DNA of 64,000 nt from assembly GCA_012295275.1 (NCBI GenBank), contig CM022673.1, forward strand, positions 17,833,310-17,897,309, in the 5' to 3' direction. Positions 1 to 13,379 of the stretch are shown piece after piece. The first letter of the stretch is position 1. Each line of letters opens with the position of its first letter. The notes under the pieces are model-generated. The model did no database searches. It was given only the letters and a program-made list of their open reading frames with translations, and was not told the DNA's origin. This DNA is from Chrysomallon squamiferum (taxonomy: Eukaryota; Mollusca; Gastropoda; Neomphalida; Peltospiridae). The position numbers and the translations under genes were made by a program.

Positions 1-150
1 CAGAGACAGAGGGTTTGAGAGAAAGAAAGAGAGACAGAGACAGAGGAATAGAGAGAAATAGAGACAGAGGCAGAGGGTTTGAGAGAAAGAAAGAGAGACA
101 GAGGAGAGAGGGTTTGAGAGAAAGAAAGAGAGACAGAGGCAGATTGAAAA
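1..150. repeat. Purine-rich tandem repeat, cut by the window edge
   Basis: Imperfect copies of GAGGGTTTGAGAGAAAGAAA plus GAGAGACAGAG. The strand is almost pure purine, which also gives a spurious Arg/Glu-rich open frame. The array continues beyond position 1. Confidence 0.85.
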
Positions 151-879
151 AAGTGAGTAAGAGCAAAAACAGCTTTACTGAAAGCAATTTAGTTTCTTAA
201 AAAGATCACACAGAATGGACATGGATATAGTCTACTCTGTGACAACAGGGTTCAAGTCTGTTACTGACAATATTTAGAAGTAAAATAAACCACTGAATTT
301 TCACTGAACATAGTCTAGTATAACAAACACACCACAACAACTTATTACTTAATATTACTTAGATAAAATATTTTCAAAAGTGCAGTCAATATAGATTATT
401 ACAACTCTTCCTGAATATGGGCACAATAACAGTATTACCAAAATAACTATCACTTAAATAACACATTTAGTACCATTTGTAACTATAGTTGTTGTTTTTT
501 TCAAAAAAAAAAATCCCTGTGTAATCTTTGTGACAGAAGACAGTCTATTTTAAGTCATATGCACCTAAGCACAGCACTATTACCAATATAACTCTAAGAC
601 TTAAATAATACATCCTTGTATTTACCAGCCTGTTAAAAATAAATATAATTTTTTTACAGCACAATGTTACTGAATGCAGTGTAGCATAACTCAGACTTCA
701 TTTGAAAACAAAGACTGTGTTACTAATATAACCACCACTTGAATAATATATTTCTCTATTGTCTACTGCCATCATAAATACATATTTTCCAAAGACTACT
801 GCAACTGCCCGAATACAGTCTAGGGGTCACCTGATCATAAATTATTATTTTTACCTGAATAGGCTGGATGCTGTTGACA

Positions 880-1130
880 AAGCTTACACAGGGAACCAAT
901 TAATGTTAGCACCCTTTGTCTTTCTGACAGGATATTCTCCAGGAACACAATCTAGCCAGTCCTGTTAGTTACCATCGGCAACCAATTTGCCAGGGAAGAA
1001 CACAAAAGGAAAATTGCACCTGACAGGTGACTGAGATATAAGCTGGCCGCTGTGGAGATTTAGCAGCAAGGTGGAATAACAATGGAATGGTCTCTCTCTG
1101 TCAGAGGGCTTCTAATTAAAACAACTGCAT
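880..1130. other. Unique island, candidate regulatory element
   Basis: In contrast to its AT-rich surroundings this stretch is repeat-free and balanced in composition (for example ACCTGACAGGTGACTGAG and GCTGGCCGCTGTGGAG). No open frame with splice sites was found. Position inside the onecut intron suggests an enhancer; inference only. Confidence 0.3.
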
Positions 1131-1835
1131 AGCATCAAGAAAAATGTGTATCTAACGTTATGCAATACGAATCTGTACTCAACAGTGTAATGTGAGACTT
1201 TGTGTTTCGGTACACCTGATGACCATTAATAAACACCGATCTTTTTTATCTACTACACACAATGTCTCAAACTGAATTATAATTCAGTACAAATGAAGAA
1301 AGACAAAGAAAATAATTCGTATTTATAAAAAATCAAACTATAATGTTATTGATAATTTTTCTTTACATATTTTATATACGAAATTTAATATCCTTCATCT
1401 TTAAAACAAATTTTGTCAACCTAAAATAATAATAATAAAACTAATAGTAGGAGTATTAGTATGAAATGATTAAAACCTTATATTTAAACTCTTAAACTAC
1501 AAAATAAAATATTCAGGCAGGATTATGAACCACTTAATTAATAATTCTACAAATGACATTTTAAAAAAAAGAAGAAAAAACAGAACACACATCTGTATAA
1601 TAAATACTGCTTTTAAAACTCAGATATTTGGCTGTTCATTATCATTTTTTATTCAACACCCACAAACTATTTCTAAACAGCTCTATTCATTAATTGTGCT
1701 ATTCATTTTTCATCACCTAGGTTTCACACAACTTCATAACGTATTGTGTATTTTCATTGCCAGCAACTAAAATGTCAAAATGACAGCAGCACTGTGTGTG
1801 TGAGGGGCCTGGCTGTGTGTGCTTTGTTGTGAATA

Positions 1836-1869
1836 AAACAGTGTAACAGTTGCTGGTATTACACTGTTT
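1836..1869. other. 11-bp perfect inverted repeat (hairpin)
   Basis: AAACAGTGTAA (1836-1846) and TTACACTGTTT (1859-1869) flank a 12-base loop. It sits in an otherwise unique island (1780-1910). No poly-T run typical of a polymerase III terminator follows at once. Confidence 0.5.
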
Positions 1870-2088
1870 ATGTTCTGCTCTCCTGAAAGACACCCTCGGT
1901 GATACCAGCCTACATTAATATTTCTCTGTATATTATCAATTTCTGTTGGGTTTTTTCCCCCAAAAAAAAGAAAGAGATTTTTTTTTTTGGGACAGGTTTA
2001 TTAAATGCTTTTTCATCAGTGTGTGTGACTTGATTATGGGTTACAAGATCTGTACTTCTATGTGTGTGTGTATGTGTGAACATGTTTG

Positions 2089-2091
<3 letters not shown>

Positions 2092-2120
<29 letters not shown>
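2092..2120. repeat. (TG)n microsatellite
   Basis: Pure TG tract; interrupted TG tracts precede it from 2018. Similar arrays lie at 7523-7549 and 8948-8983 and, as AC, at 63446-63472. Confidence 0.95.
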
Positions 2121-2122
<2 letters not shown>

Positions 2123-3063
2123 TGTGCTTATTTTATATATAATCACATGTGATTATAATTGGTCTGAAAATACAGTCCACATCTTGAGGCTTCAGAGCAG
2201 TTTAGAAGAATGTATATAATATAAACTCTAGCATCACAACAACAGTTAGAAGAAGTACTTCTAACTGTGATTTTGAAATGAATGTTTGTTTTATGATGTT
2301 CAGCATTAAGTAAAGTATATTGATTTTATCAAAGGCATCAATAATGAAATGTTTTTGTTTTTAACAATGTTAATTCTTGATGGAGCTGTTGGTTGGAGTG
2401 GGAAATAGCCCACCAAAGATATGAATTGAATTGATCTTAAAGCAGTGTGAAATGCAAGAGTAACCCTACTTGCTGTGACTAGAGCAGTGATGAAGGAAAT
2501 TAACAGCATTTCTAACAAATACAACCTGGCTGAGTGAGAATACATCATTAGTGGTAGAAGGAACTGGCTTGTTCTGGAGACAAGCATGTTCTAAATGATC
2601 ATCATCATTATGATGAAATGTTGATGGTTGGAGAAAAACATATTTTAAATGATGATGATGATGATGAAATGTTGACTGCTAGAGATGAAAATGTTTTACT
2701 AGGTAATGGTAAATTATAGAGAAATACATGATGTACATGATAAACATGATTGCAAGAAAAACATATTCTCATTGGTTTACGATGAATCACTAAAATGTGG
2801 AGAGAGAAAAAAACAACAAAAACCCCACTCTTTTTAAGATGATGTTAAGTGATGTTTTTTTCAGGTAACTTAGAAGACGTAATTGACCAGACTGAGGACT
2901 GCTATTGTGTTGAAAGTACTTGCTACATTCTGAGATGATTCATGGAACTAAGTAACCACGCCCTACAAAAGATGATTCACAATGTGTAATTAATGGAGAA
3001 GAATGAAAAAAGAACTGTGCTGGAAGAGAACTAGTGATGTTTTTAATCAGCAGTGCTGGATGT

Positions 3064-3379
3064 AAAGTGCTCCTACTGGCTCAGTGGGAAGATCACTGAA
3101 GTTTCAAGACAAGGATCCTGGTTCAGATCCTCATGACAGACTCTAAGTTAATTGTGGCATTACAAATATACAGTGTGTAATGGATGAATCAGGCTGAACT
3201 GTGTTACACTATTAATATGCTGTGTACAACAATTTCTGACAGTTGTAAAGAAAAATGATTCCAGTGTAGTGCATTGTGAAATAAGTGTCACTGTTTTGTA
3301 TAAAATTAGATCTCTGGTATTTATTTTACCAAATCCCTCAAAGTATAATTATTGTAATATAAAAAAAAAAAAAAAAAAA
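3064..3379 (+). mobile_element. tRNA-derived SINE candidate with A-tail
   Basis: The head holds an A-box-like TGGCTCAGTGGGAAGATCAC (3077-3096) and a B-box-like GGTTCAGATCC (3120-3130), spaced as in tRNA genes. There is no matching acceptor stem, so it is not a functional tRNA. About 230 bp of unrelated body follows and ends in a run of 19 A (3361-3379). This head-body-tail plan is that of a tRNA-derived SINE moved by a LINE reverse transcriptase. No clear target-site duplication was seen, so it is old or incorrectly bounded. Confidence 0.45.
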
Positions 3380-5667
3380 TTTAAGTAAACAAATATACTA
3401 CTACTACTACTACTAATAATAATACCAAATCCTTATACACTTTGATTTTAAAATAATCTTTTACCATAAACTGAAGATAATTACTTATGACAATGTATTC
3501 AGATGTTAATAGATGTATGTTAATGTTTTTAATCTCTTTGAAATTTATCCTGGTATCAGGTAGCTATTGTAGTAGTACTCTGTGTTTCATTCTGTATGAA
3601 GTATAATATATATTATGTTTATGTATTTGTAACAGAGATGTATCACAGAGTATTTTCACCATGATCATCAAGTGTGAAATTAAAATATATTAACTATATA
3701 ACATAGTCTGAATATTTTTACTGGAGGTCACAGGTACATTACCAATGATATGTTTAATCAGGCGACAACGTGAAATGAAATGTGACTGTAATATACTGTC
3801 TACACATATTTTACAGAGAGAGGGGGATACGATGAATTATAATGACGGAAGTCTGCAAAGCAACCTCTGTACAAATATGGAACTCTGAAGATTGCAAAGC
3901 CACAAGCTGGTTTCTAGGAAACCAAATCCATAAAATTAAACTGGAATATAATTAGATGCATTACAAGCTTAACAGAATTTGAGTTTTTTTTTTTTTTTTT
4001 TTGCCTTTATTATTTTATGAATCCTTAACATTACATTCTGTTTTCCAGCAGAATCTAGAATATCCATCTTTTTATCTTTTAGTGTTGTGTTCCATTCTGC
4101 TTCATTCGTCCACTCCTCCATTCTTCCTTCCATCACCTATTCATTCATGTATTCACTCAATTACTTTCATTTATCCATCAAAATGAAACCAATTCAGAAT
4201 TCTTCACCTGCTTACACCTTTTCAACTAATTAACTCAGATATACCTGTATTTGCCACCTGACTTTCTAAACAAAGAGATCAAACATGATGAAAGATGAGA
4301 CCAAAGCTTTTCATTCTCGTTAACAAACATTGGCAATCCATCAACAAGAACCAGTTTAATGCAAATCAAAAATAATAATTTCCAGTTAATTAAAAAAAAT
4401 ATTAGTTTTTACTGTATTAAATAAGCAAGATGTATTTTTACAGAATGATATATGTCATTATATGTCTAAGTATTTTTAGAATTTTCACTTAATTTGTTTA
4501 TGAAAAATTTACTTTTGTTTGTTTATTTAATATTATTATTATTTTTTATTTTTTTTTTATCAATTACATTATAACTATGAACATAAAGGGCTTTAAAACA
4601 TTTAAAAACATAAAAATAATTTTAAAACAAGAAGAAATAAACATGACTTTTTTTATCTGTGAAGCAGTTCTGAATGAAAACAAATTTTAACACTACTTTC
4701 ATACAGACAGACAGACAGACAACACAGAAAACCAAAACAAAGCAGAACTGAAAATAATAAAAAATAAATAAATAAAGCTATAATATGCAGAGTGCAGTGA
4801 TGCAGTTGGCTGATTGGCTTATCTACAATCCAGACACCTGGCTGTTACCTCAGAATACCTGATAGTTGTGTCTATATTGTAAACATGACAGTTGTCTGTA
4901 TTGTAAATCTGACAGTTGTGTCTGTATTATAAACAAAATTAATACAAAATTCCCCACTAGTAACAGTTTAAAAAAAAAAGGAATATAAACAAATAAATAA
5001 ATAAAAACATTTTTAAAGAACAGAAAAAAAAGAAGAAGAAAATAGAAAGAGGTTACGAGATAAATGTTTTCTCTTTTAAATTAATTTAATTTCTTGTCTT
5101 TTTAAATTTAATGTTACTGCCACAAATGTTAACATCTAACTGGTTAATTTCAGCTCTGAAAAGGTATGAATAAATTTCTTATTTATTTATTTTGATTTAT
5201 ATTTACATTTAGGGTATAATTAATATAAATTTATTACACTTTCATTTTTTATTTATTTTTTCATTTATTTATTTATTTATTACATCTGACAGAAAGAAAG
5301 TAAAACTAATTAATGTTTAAAACAATTAATTTTATCACAAATTGATATGTTTAAAATAAAATTTATGTATTTGAGTTCAGATTAATCAAGTACAAATGAA
5401 TAAAATATATACATAGTCAAGTAAATAAATAAATAAATAAATATGTAATAGTAGCAGTAATAAATAAATAAATCAATAAAGATATAAATAAATAATATAA
5501 TATAAATAAAAATATACAGGTAATTACAACTAAAAAAAAAAAATGAAATTAAAAAACAGAACAATTGTTATGGGGCATATTGCTATTACATTGCCAACGT
5601 ACACCACAGCACATACTGCACACTATTAAAAAAAGCTCTGTGACAACAGAAACACTAAACAACTCAC

Positions 5668-5733
5668 CTCCAAGGCCGTCTATCCCATGATCCTCCCCTC
5701 CGAGATGCTGTTTGCTGGCACCACTCAGCTGTA
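5668..5733 (-). CDS. Candidate 66-nt cassette exon in the onecut CUT-homeodomain linker
   Basis: On the minus strand a pyrimidine-leaning stretch ending CTGTTTTGTCATCAG is followed by 66 nt of open, high-complexity sequence and then a consensus donor, GGAG before GTGAGT. The onecut exon at 23858-24920 ends in phase 1. Joining it here reads without a stop for 22 codons (VQLSGASKQHLGG... EDHGIDGLG) and ends in phase 1 again, so the exon could be included or skipped without changing frame. The position would put it between CUT domain and homeodomain. The HNF-6 alpha and beta isoforms of mammals differ by a 26-residue insert in this same linker (Lannoy et al. 1998), a precedent for such an exon. 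What I see is the splice sites, phase and open frame; that it is used is inference. Alternative: a chance exon-like sequence inside a regulatory island spanning about 5560-5745. Confidence 0.45.
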
Positions 5734-6401
5734 CTGATGACAAAACAGGGCAGATAATTATATAACTATCAAAACAAACAAAACTGGCAGTGCATTTTGC
5801 AAAGCAAATAAAAATACAAAACTAAAGAAAAAAAAAAAAAAAAATTTACTAATAATAAAGTCTATTGTGAACTATAGTGAAAATAAAATTTCAAAAATTA
5901 AAATTAAAATATGAAAATTAATATATTCATTTGTACTACTAACATAATGCGGTTTAAAATTTAATGTTAATAAATCATAAAATGTATATAATTATTTCAC
6001 CTGTTTGTATAAAATATTATTACATTATATGCTTTAAAAGCTATAACATCTATCAATAAGGTAATATCTCAGGTGGTAAAACTGCCTGTAGCTTATTTTA
6101 TATCAATATATATATATTTAATATATATAGAAAACATAATAAAATAAAATAATCCATGTAAATATAAACATTGGTAGAAATCACACTGTAACAAATTGAT
6201 TTTTTTTTTGGCTTATTAGTTTTGCTGTTTTTTTTTTTTTTTTTTCTTTTTTTTTTAATAATGGAGAAAAACAGAAAAGATATATGAACTTCTTATTGAA
6301 ACTGTATTCATAAAATAAAGACTTTCCAATATTACTTTTAAATAGGTTTAATCTTATTATGACTGTTCCAGGCCAGTTCAAAACCACTGTTTTTTACAAT
6401 T

Positions 6402-6480
6402 ACACAGTAGCTCAGTAGATAGAGGTCTTGTATGAAGTGACCTGGATTCACAGGATTAATCCTTTGAGCTACTCATGTTT
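6402..6480 (+). mobile_element. tRNA-like fragment, possible SINE head
   Basis: TAGCTCAGTAGATAGAG is a good A-box match. A degenerate B-box-like GGATTCACAGG follows about 35 bases on. AGTAGCTCA (6406-6414) and TGAGCTACT (6465-6473) are perfect inverted repeats that could pair. The pairing overlaps the A box rather than forming an acceptor stem, so a tRNA gene is unlikely. A (TA)n tract follows at about 6502. Confidence 0.3.
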
Positions 6481-7518
6481 CATTCAACAATATTATCAAC
6501 TATATATATATATATATGTAGCTGTTCTTAAAACTACTTTACTTGTGTAATATTAACAATTTTGATGTAATAATAGAAGAAGAAAAAAGTCTGAATGAAC
6601 ATGCAATCCAAAACAATGTTAATTAGAATATCCAATTATGTAATTCAGGTATCATTGATTAAGTCATGTTAATGAATTATTAATTGTATTAGCAATGAAA
6701 AACATTCAAAAAACAACTCAAAAACAACAAAAACAATCACAGCTTTTAAATGCATTATTTCAAAAACTGAAATGTATTTATAAACAAGATTAATTTTGAT
6801 TTTTAATCCTAGATCTTCTTGTCATATGCCTCCTGTTTCAGAGGTGTAGATGAAAGGTTTCTTTCTGCTTTTTATCATTATACAAGAAAATAATAACTTA
6901 AAAATGATTTGAAGCCTACATATATACATACATGTGTGTGTATGGAATATAATACATGTGATATAAATGGCTCTGACTAATTACTAATTATTGTAAGTTT
7001 TATCAACTAGGCAGCCATTAATGAATTTATTATTAATTCTTCCTTGCTAATTACATGACATTTTGAGAAAATAAACAGATCATAGTTAAAGTAAAAACTA
7101 GATTTTAATTGTTACGTTTTATCATTTCATGTACTAAGAATAATTTCCTGGCAAGAAATTCATTCAATAGATTCTGGGACATTTCTCAAGTCTGGTAACA
7201 CTGCAATTCATAAAAGACCAGTCAGTGTAAAATTTTCCAGTTTTTATGTATATCAGAACATCAATTTTTTTTTTTTTTTTTTTTTAAATCATTTGATTGA
7301 CAGTTATAATTATTTTCAAGTCAGTTTTTATCTGTTTTTTATATTTTGTTGTTGTTTTTTTTTTTTTTTTTTTCAATATGAAATTAATAACATTTTTTTT
7401 TTTTTTAAACATTTTTATTTTATGATGATGAACAGTTATTTGAATTTAATTATTTTTGGAAATTTATTAGTATGAAAAATGTCATGCAATGCATGCAAAT
7501 GATAAAGAAATGATATGG

Positions 7519-7549
<31 letters not shown>

Positions 7550-8945
7550 AAGCAATACCAAATTTATAAAAACACACCTGCTTGTAAATATATTTATTTA
7601 TATACTGGGCTCATATATCATGGCTGAAAGGTTTGTAACAATTGTTCTTTGAAGAAAAAAAAAGGGTTTAATTGAAAATATACTGTTTTCGTTTTGTTAA
7701 TAAGATAAAAAATTTTAAAAAATTAATTAATCTAAATTAAAACATAACTTAATATATATTTCAGAAATATATTTTAATCAATAAAGAATTGGAAAAATCA
7801 AAACAAAGAACAAATAAAAAGGCAAACAAGAAATGAAAATAATAATAAATAAACAAACAAAATGGACAAAGAATGAATAAACGAAATAAATAAATAATAA
7901 AAGACTAAATTTTTATACATGGCTATATATTCTAAAATTCTTTCTTTCAACTCTTTAAATTTTTTCACTTAATCTTCTGTTTATAAAATTAAAAATAAAA
8001 TTCTTGGGACAGTCTCAAAAAGAAATTTTAATCTGAGTACAAAATTACATAAATATTTTCAAAATATCTCACTATGCAATTAGTATACCCCAGCACATGA
8101 GCATATAGACTTAATTCACAGGATGTAATATGAAGGTTAAGTAACAGGATGAATACAAATTCCTGTGCTAGCAAAAAAAAATAAAAAATTGTTAGTAAAA
8201 CTCAGTGCAAAATGAAGGAAGGAAGGATGAAGTAAATGAAGAATTAAATTAATCAAGGCTGTCATGCATGAATTAAATTAATTTAGTAATATTTAATTTT
8301 TAAACAGATTATTTATTTTTTATTTTTTTTAATGAAAAAATATGAAGATTTTTGTTGGGGTTCTTAAGAATGCTTTTGTTTAGATTTTTACAGCAAAAAT
8401 AAAAATGTTTTTTCTTTTTAATTTAATTTTCAAAATTTAAATCCAAAGGAATTGTTAATAATGAACCATATGAGTGAAGAGTATACCTGTGAATTATGTT
8501 AATAACATTAAGGCAGCCTAGATTAATTACAATGATGGCATACAATTAAATCCCATGCTAGGATTATTATTATTATTATAAATATTTTAAATAAATGCAG
8601 ATAAACAAGTGGCATAAATGTTTATAAAATATATTTGTAAACCTGTAAAGCAAATCATGCAGATTGTAACTCTTGTTAGTAAGACTTACCTGTACAAAAC
8701 ATTATACATACAATTAAAGTTATTGTTCTAATTATTTAACATAAAACTGTCACCTAAATATAAAAACTTTAAAAATTAACACAACACTTACATATCAAGA
8801 ATCTTTTGAACTATACATTCTATCAAGAATATTTAATTACATTTTAAAAAAAAGTTTAAGAAAGATAAATGAATACCTTGTTTTCATTACAAATTTTATT
8901 TGTTTTCAGTATTAATTGTTTTTTTTTTTACATTCTTTTTTATTT

Positions 8946-8986
<41 letters not shown>

Positions 8987-9579
8987 TTGTAAAGTAAATA
9001 AATGTTTTAAAATTTAAAGAAAAACAATGACAAAACTTAATTTTAGATTCTAATTTTTAAATTTATTATTACAAACAAAAATAAATTACATTGTAATTAC
9101 AAAAATACCACATCACAATTTTATGACAAGTTTGGCACTTTATAAATATTATTATTGTATAGTAATTAATGTTTTATCTATTTTATTAAACAACAATATC
9201 GAAACATTAACACCTATTGGCATGGAAAATAACTGTTGCCTGGCAGTAAGACAAATAATTTAATTTTTTTTGTATTAATCATGATGTTACAAATGTTATT
9301 GTTGCTGGGTTTTTTTTATCAACATTATCATAATTAAAGTTTTTAGTTTTATTATTATTATTATTCTTGCTGTTGTTAGTACTGTGATATTATGTTGTTG
9401 TTATGATTATTATTACTCACAATTTGTTGTTGTTGTTGTTATTGTTATTATGATCATTATCTTAAATTATTATTCATGTTAACAATATCCTTCCAAAACC
9501 CCAATTTAATGTTATTTATAAAAATTATCTCAAATATGCATAGAAAAGTATTGAAAATGTTATGAAAGCAATGTTAAGA

Positions 9580-9680
9580 AGGGGTGGGGTGGAGATAGCT
9601 GAACAGACCCGTGCACTAAGTACCTGATGCCAACATTGAATGTCAACAAGGTCGAAGGTCACTGTGAAATAAACTGAAAA
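9580..9680. promoter_or_regulatory. Island with a DR1-like nuclear-receptor site
   Basis: AGGTCGAAGGTCA at 9649-9661 is a direct repeat of AGGTCA with one-base spacing and one mismatch, the type bound by HNF4/RXR-like receptors. It lies in a short GC-richer island within ATT/ATC-rich sequence. Confidence 0.3.
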
Positions 9681-12149
9681 TGAAAGAAACCAATTACTAT
9701 TTGTGCAACACAGAAACAGAGAGTAATTTACAGAGCATAAAGCTGTTTGTTTTATACAGTATTAATTACTGGTAACTTCATCATCATCATCATTAATTAT
9801 TTATATATTTACCATTATAATCATCAGCATTATCATCATCTATTATTATTATTATGATTATTATTATTTTCATTATCATTATGCTATTACTATTATCATT
9901 ATGATCAATCATCATCATTATAACTTGTTATCATCATTATTACTGTCATTATGTTATTATTATCATCATCACTATTAATAATATTGTTACTGTTGCTGTT
10001 ATTAGTTACTGTTATTATTATATTAATGACAGATGAAAGTTTGTACTCAAATTCTCAAGAGCAATGGAAAATCTGAACACAAAGCAATGTCAATTTGCAG
10101 ACCAACTAGAATATAATTATAGCTTTAGGCCTTCATTAATATTATTACTATTACTATTCTTTTTTAACTGGCATTTATGTACTTGGGTCTGAATTTCATA
10201 CAACAGCTGAATGTATGCATGTTTTGGAAGATTGTTTCTCCCATTCTAACCTACATTAGTAGTTTCGATTAATGTTTACAATAATATACATGGTTAAAAA
10301 CAACACATTGTTAAATATTATTCAATGGGAAAATGTTAATGAAGACTTAAAATGTTATTATCATCATCATCATCATCATTATTGTTATTGGTATTTCTGG
10401 TTTCTTTATATTTGTGTTTCTCTTTCTGTCTCATATTTCACCTGGCTTATTTTTATTTCATTTTATTTTTTCACTTTTCAAAGAAAAGATCAAAGAAATA
10501 ATTTATTATTAATGTCTAACCTGAGTAGTCACTGAATTCATGCACCAGTAATTAGTCTGAATTTTTTAATTTTAATTTTTTATTATTATTATTAAAGATT
10601 AACGTTATGCATTGCTAAAACATTGTTAAATTATTCCCGTATTTTAATAGCTCTTAAATTCAGAATAGATACACTACTAAGTAATAATTTCAATGAAGTA
10701 CAATATTGTTAATTCAACTAATACTAAGTAATAATTTCAACAAAGTACAACACTGTGTGACTATTTCTAACTTTTGTATAAGTTTTAACAACCCTGAGTT
10801 TTATTTACACTAAAATTTAAATTAATATAATTTTTTTTTTTAAAGAAATAGATACATAAACAAGTAATACCAAGAAATACTTTTATAAAGTTTTACATTA
10901 TGAATTAATTTATAAAATTTTATATGAACACATAAATTGTTTTTATTTATTTTTTCACTGTTATTATTATATCTTTTTTTTTAGCTTTATGCATCTGCAA
11001 GTTAAACTAAAAGCATAAAAAGTAAACAAACAAAAAATAAAGAGAAGATGAAAAATAAAACAAAAAAAGCAAAGATGTAGACATAAAAAAACTAAACACT
11101 GAAGCTTAAAGATTTTCATCTTAAAAAGTAATGAAAACTACATTATATGTAATTACTGTACAATACATTATATAACATAAATAAATAAATAAACAATATT
11201 AGGGTAACTAGCTGGAAAAATAATGATTATATTGTGTATGACATTAAAACAAAATGTCAAAGAATACATATTACATAATATTTTACACAAAATTGTTATC
11301 TTTTCACATATGTAAGTCTGCCTATAAATAAATTTTAAAAAGATACAGGCCATCATATTACTGAAATAAAATATGTATCTATATATACTAAAGAATTACA
11401 GCCTTCCAGCCTAAAAAGTGGGTTTCTAAAATTCTAATACTCATGCTAATATATGCATGTGTTCTCACCCCCCCCACACACACACACATGGATGACTGTA
11501 ATCAGTGATATTCACAGGCACAAAATAAAAGCCACACACTCGTCTATGAAGAGATAATAAAAAGCCTTGTTTCCAGGCTAATGTATTCCACAATGACTGA
11601 TACTACAAATGACATATTGATAAATTTAAACACAACTGACTCTCTCCAGCCTTTTTCTTTATTGATGATCAACAATGGAAAACCCCTTTGTTAAATATAG
11701 TAACACCAATCAATGATCTGCATGTCACACGATTTGGCCACAGAGACTCAGAAGATTTTTATCAGAAAATTATCACATGCCTGCTATATATCTCATTTAT
11801 GACATTGATTGATGTGATATATTTAGTAAATGTTTATGGCTGTGGTCTCAAAAGAAATTAAGCTTTGATTTATTCCTTTAAATTGTCCCTGGATAATCAT
11901 ACCTTTGATGCTGATCTGACTTTGAAATAAACTTAATATAAAAATTCAAATCAGAAAAATAAAGATGAAACAAAATAAGTGTAATATGTATGATCTGCAT
12001 GATCAAGAATAAATGAAATATTTGTGAAGTTATAACTGGCTTGAAATTAAATCTGTTTTCATGAATAATAGTAATTTTTGAAAAATAACACGAAGAGAAA
12101 TCACCATTTCTCTGGACAAATGAAATTATGATATGCAAAAACTGATGAA

Positions 12150-12570
12150 ATCACCAATGTTAGGAATGGAAATCATTATTAAGTAACCATTATTATTAAC
12201 TGAAATCACCACTGTTGTGAAATGAAATCACTATTAAGAACTGAAACCACCAATATCATGAATTGAAAACCCATTAATAAGAACTGAAATCACCATGATT
12301 GTGAACTGAAATGACTATTATGAATAACTGAAACGACTATTATGAATAACTGAAATTATCATAATTATCATCTGAAATCACCATTATCTCAAACAACTGA
12401 AATGACTATCAACACAAGCAACTGAAATGACTATCAACACAAACAACTCAAATGACTATTAACATAAACAACTCAAATGACTATTAACATAAACAATTGA
12501 AATGACTAATATCACAGGTGAAATCGTCATTATCATAAAAGCACCATAATGAACAATGATGAACTGAAAT
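12150..12570. repeat. Degenerate minisatellite, AACTGAAATSACYATTA type
   Basis: About 15 imperfect copies of a roughly 24-bp unit, such as AACTGAAATGACTATTAACA. Copies vary in length and contain substitutions, so the array is old. It is intronic in onecut and has no coding content. Confidence 0.8.
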
Positions 12571-13379
12571 TGTCATTAAAAGGTAACAGTCTACAAGAGA
12601 TGGTGTACATGTGTAATTAGCAATGTATGAATTAAAACAGGTAACAAAGATAGATTCGTAACAGAGATGTCAACAAGTTTGTTAGTCTCAGGTAAATCTG
12701 AGTATCATTTACACTAAAAAAAAAATTTGTTTAATTATTTCAAGGTAAGTTAATAATGTACCTTTGTTTCTAACCACTATTAACATGCAGTACTTTACAC
12801 ACAAAAAGTATAACAGACATTAATGCAAGTACAAAGAAAATATTTATATGTATATAAATATATAGACACACATATAATACATAAATAATCACAATCACAC
12901 TCACACATAAACATACACATATGTATACAGATACACAAACATACACATATACATATATAGATACACAGACATACACACACATAAAAATTATTTGCCCAAT
13001 ACATCCACTCATACTGAAATGATTTCATTCTGTATTCATTCAGTTTTTGTTCGAACATACAGAACTTGATAAATAATTTAACTTGAGTAATGTTTAAAGT
13101 TAATGTTTTACAACTACAGTTACAAGCTTTTTAAAAAAAAAAAATGCTCTGCTTCGTAATTAGGCTATGTAATTACATAACAAGTTAATTACATATATAA
13201 CACTTCATGGATTTTTAAGTTTTACAAGCTTAAAATGGATAAAGTTCATAGATAAATCTAAGTTTCAGCACACTGTAATCATGTTTTTACTTAAAGCAGA
13301 AAAATGTTTTCTTTCCTTTCATTCATTTTTTTTTTTTTTTAATTTTTATTTCTTTTTTTTTGTTCTAAATAACCATACA

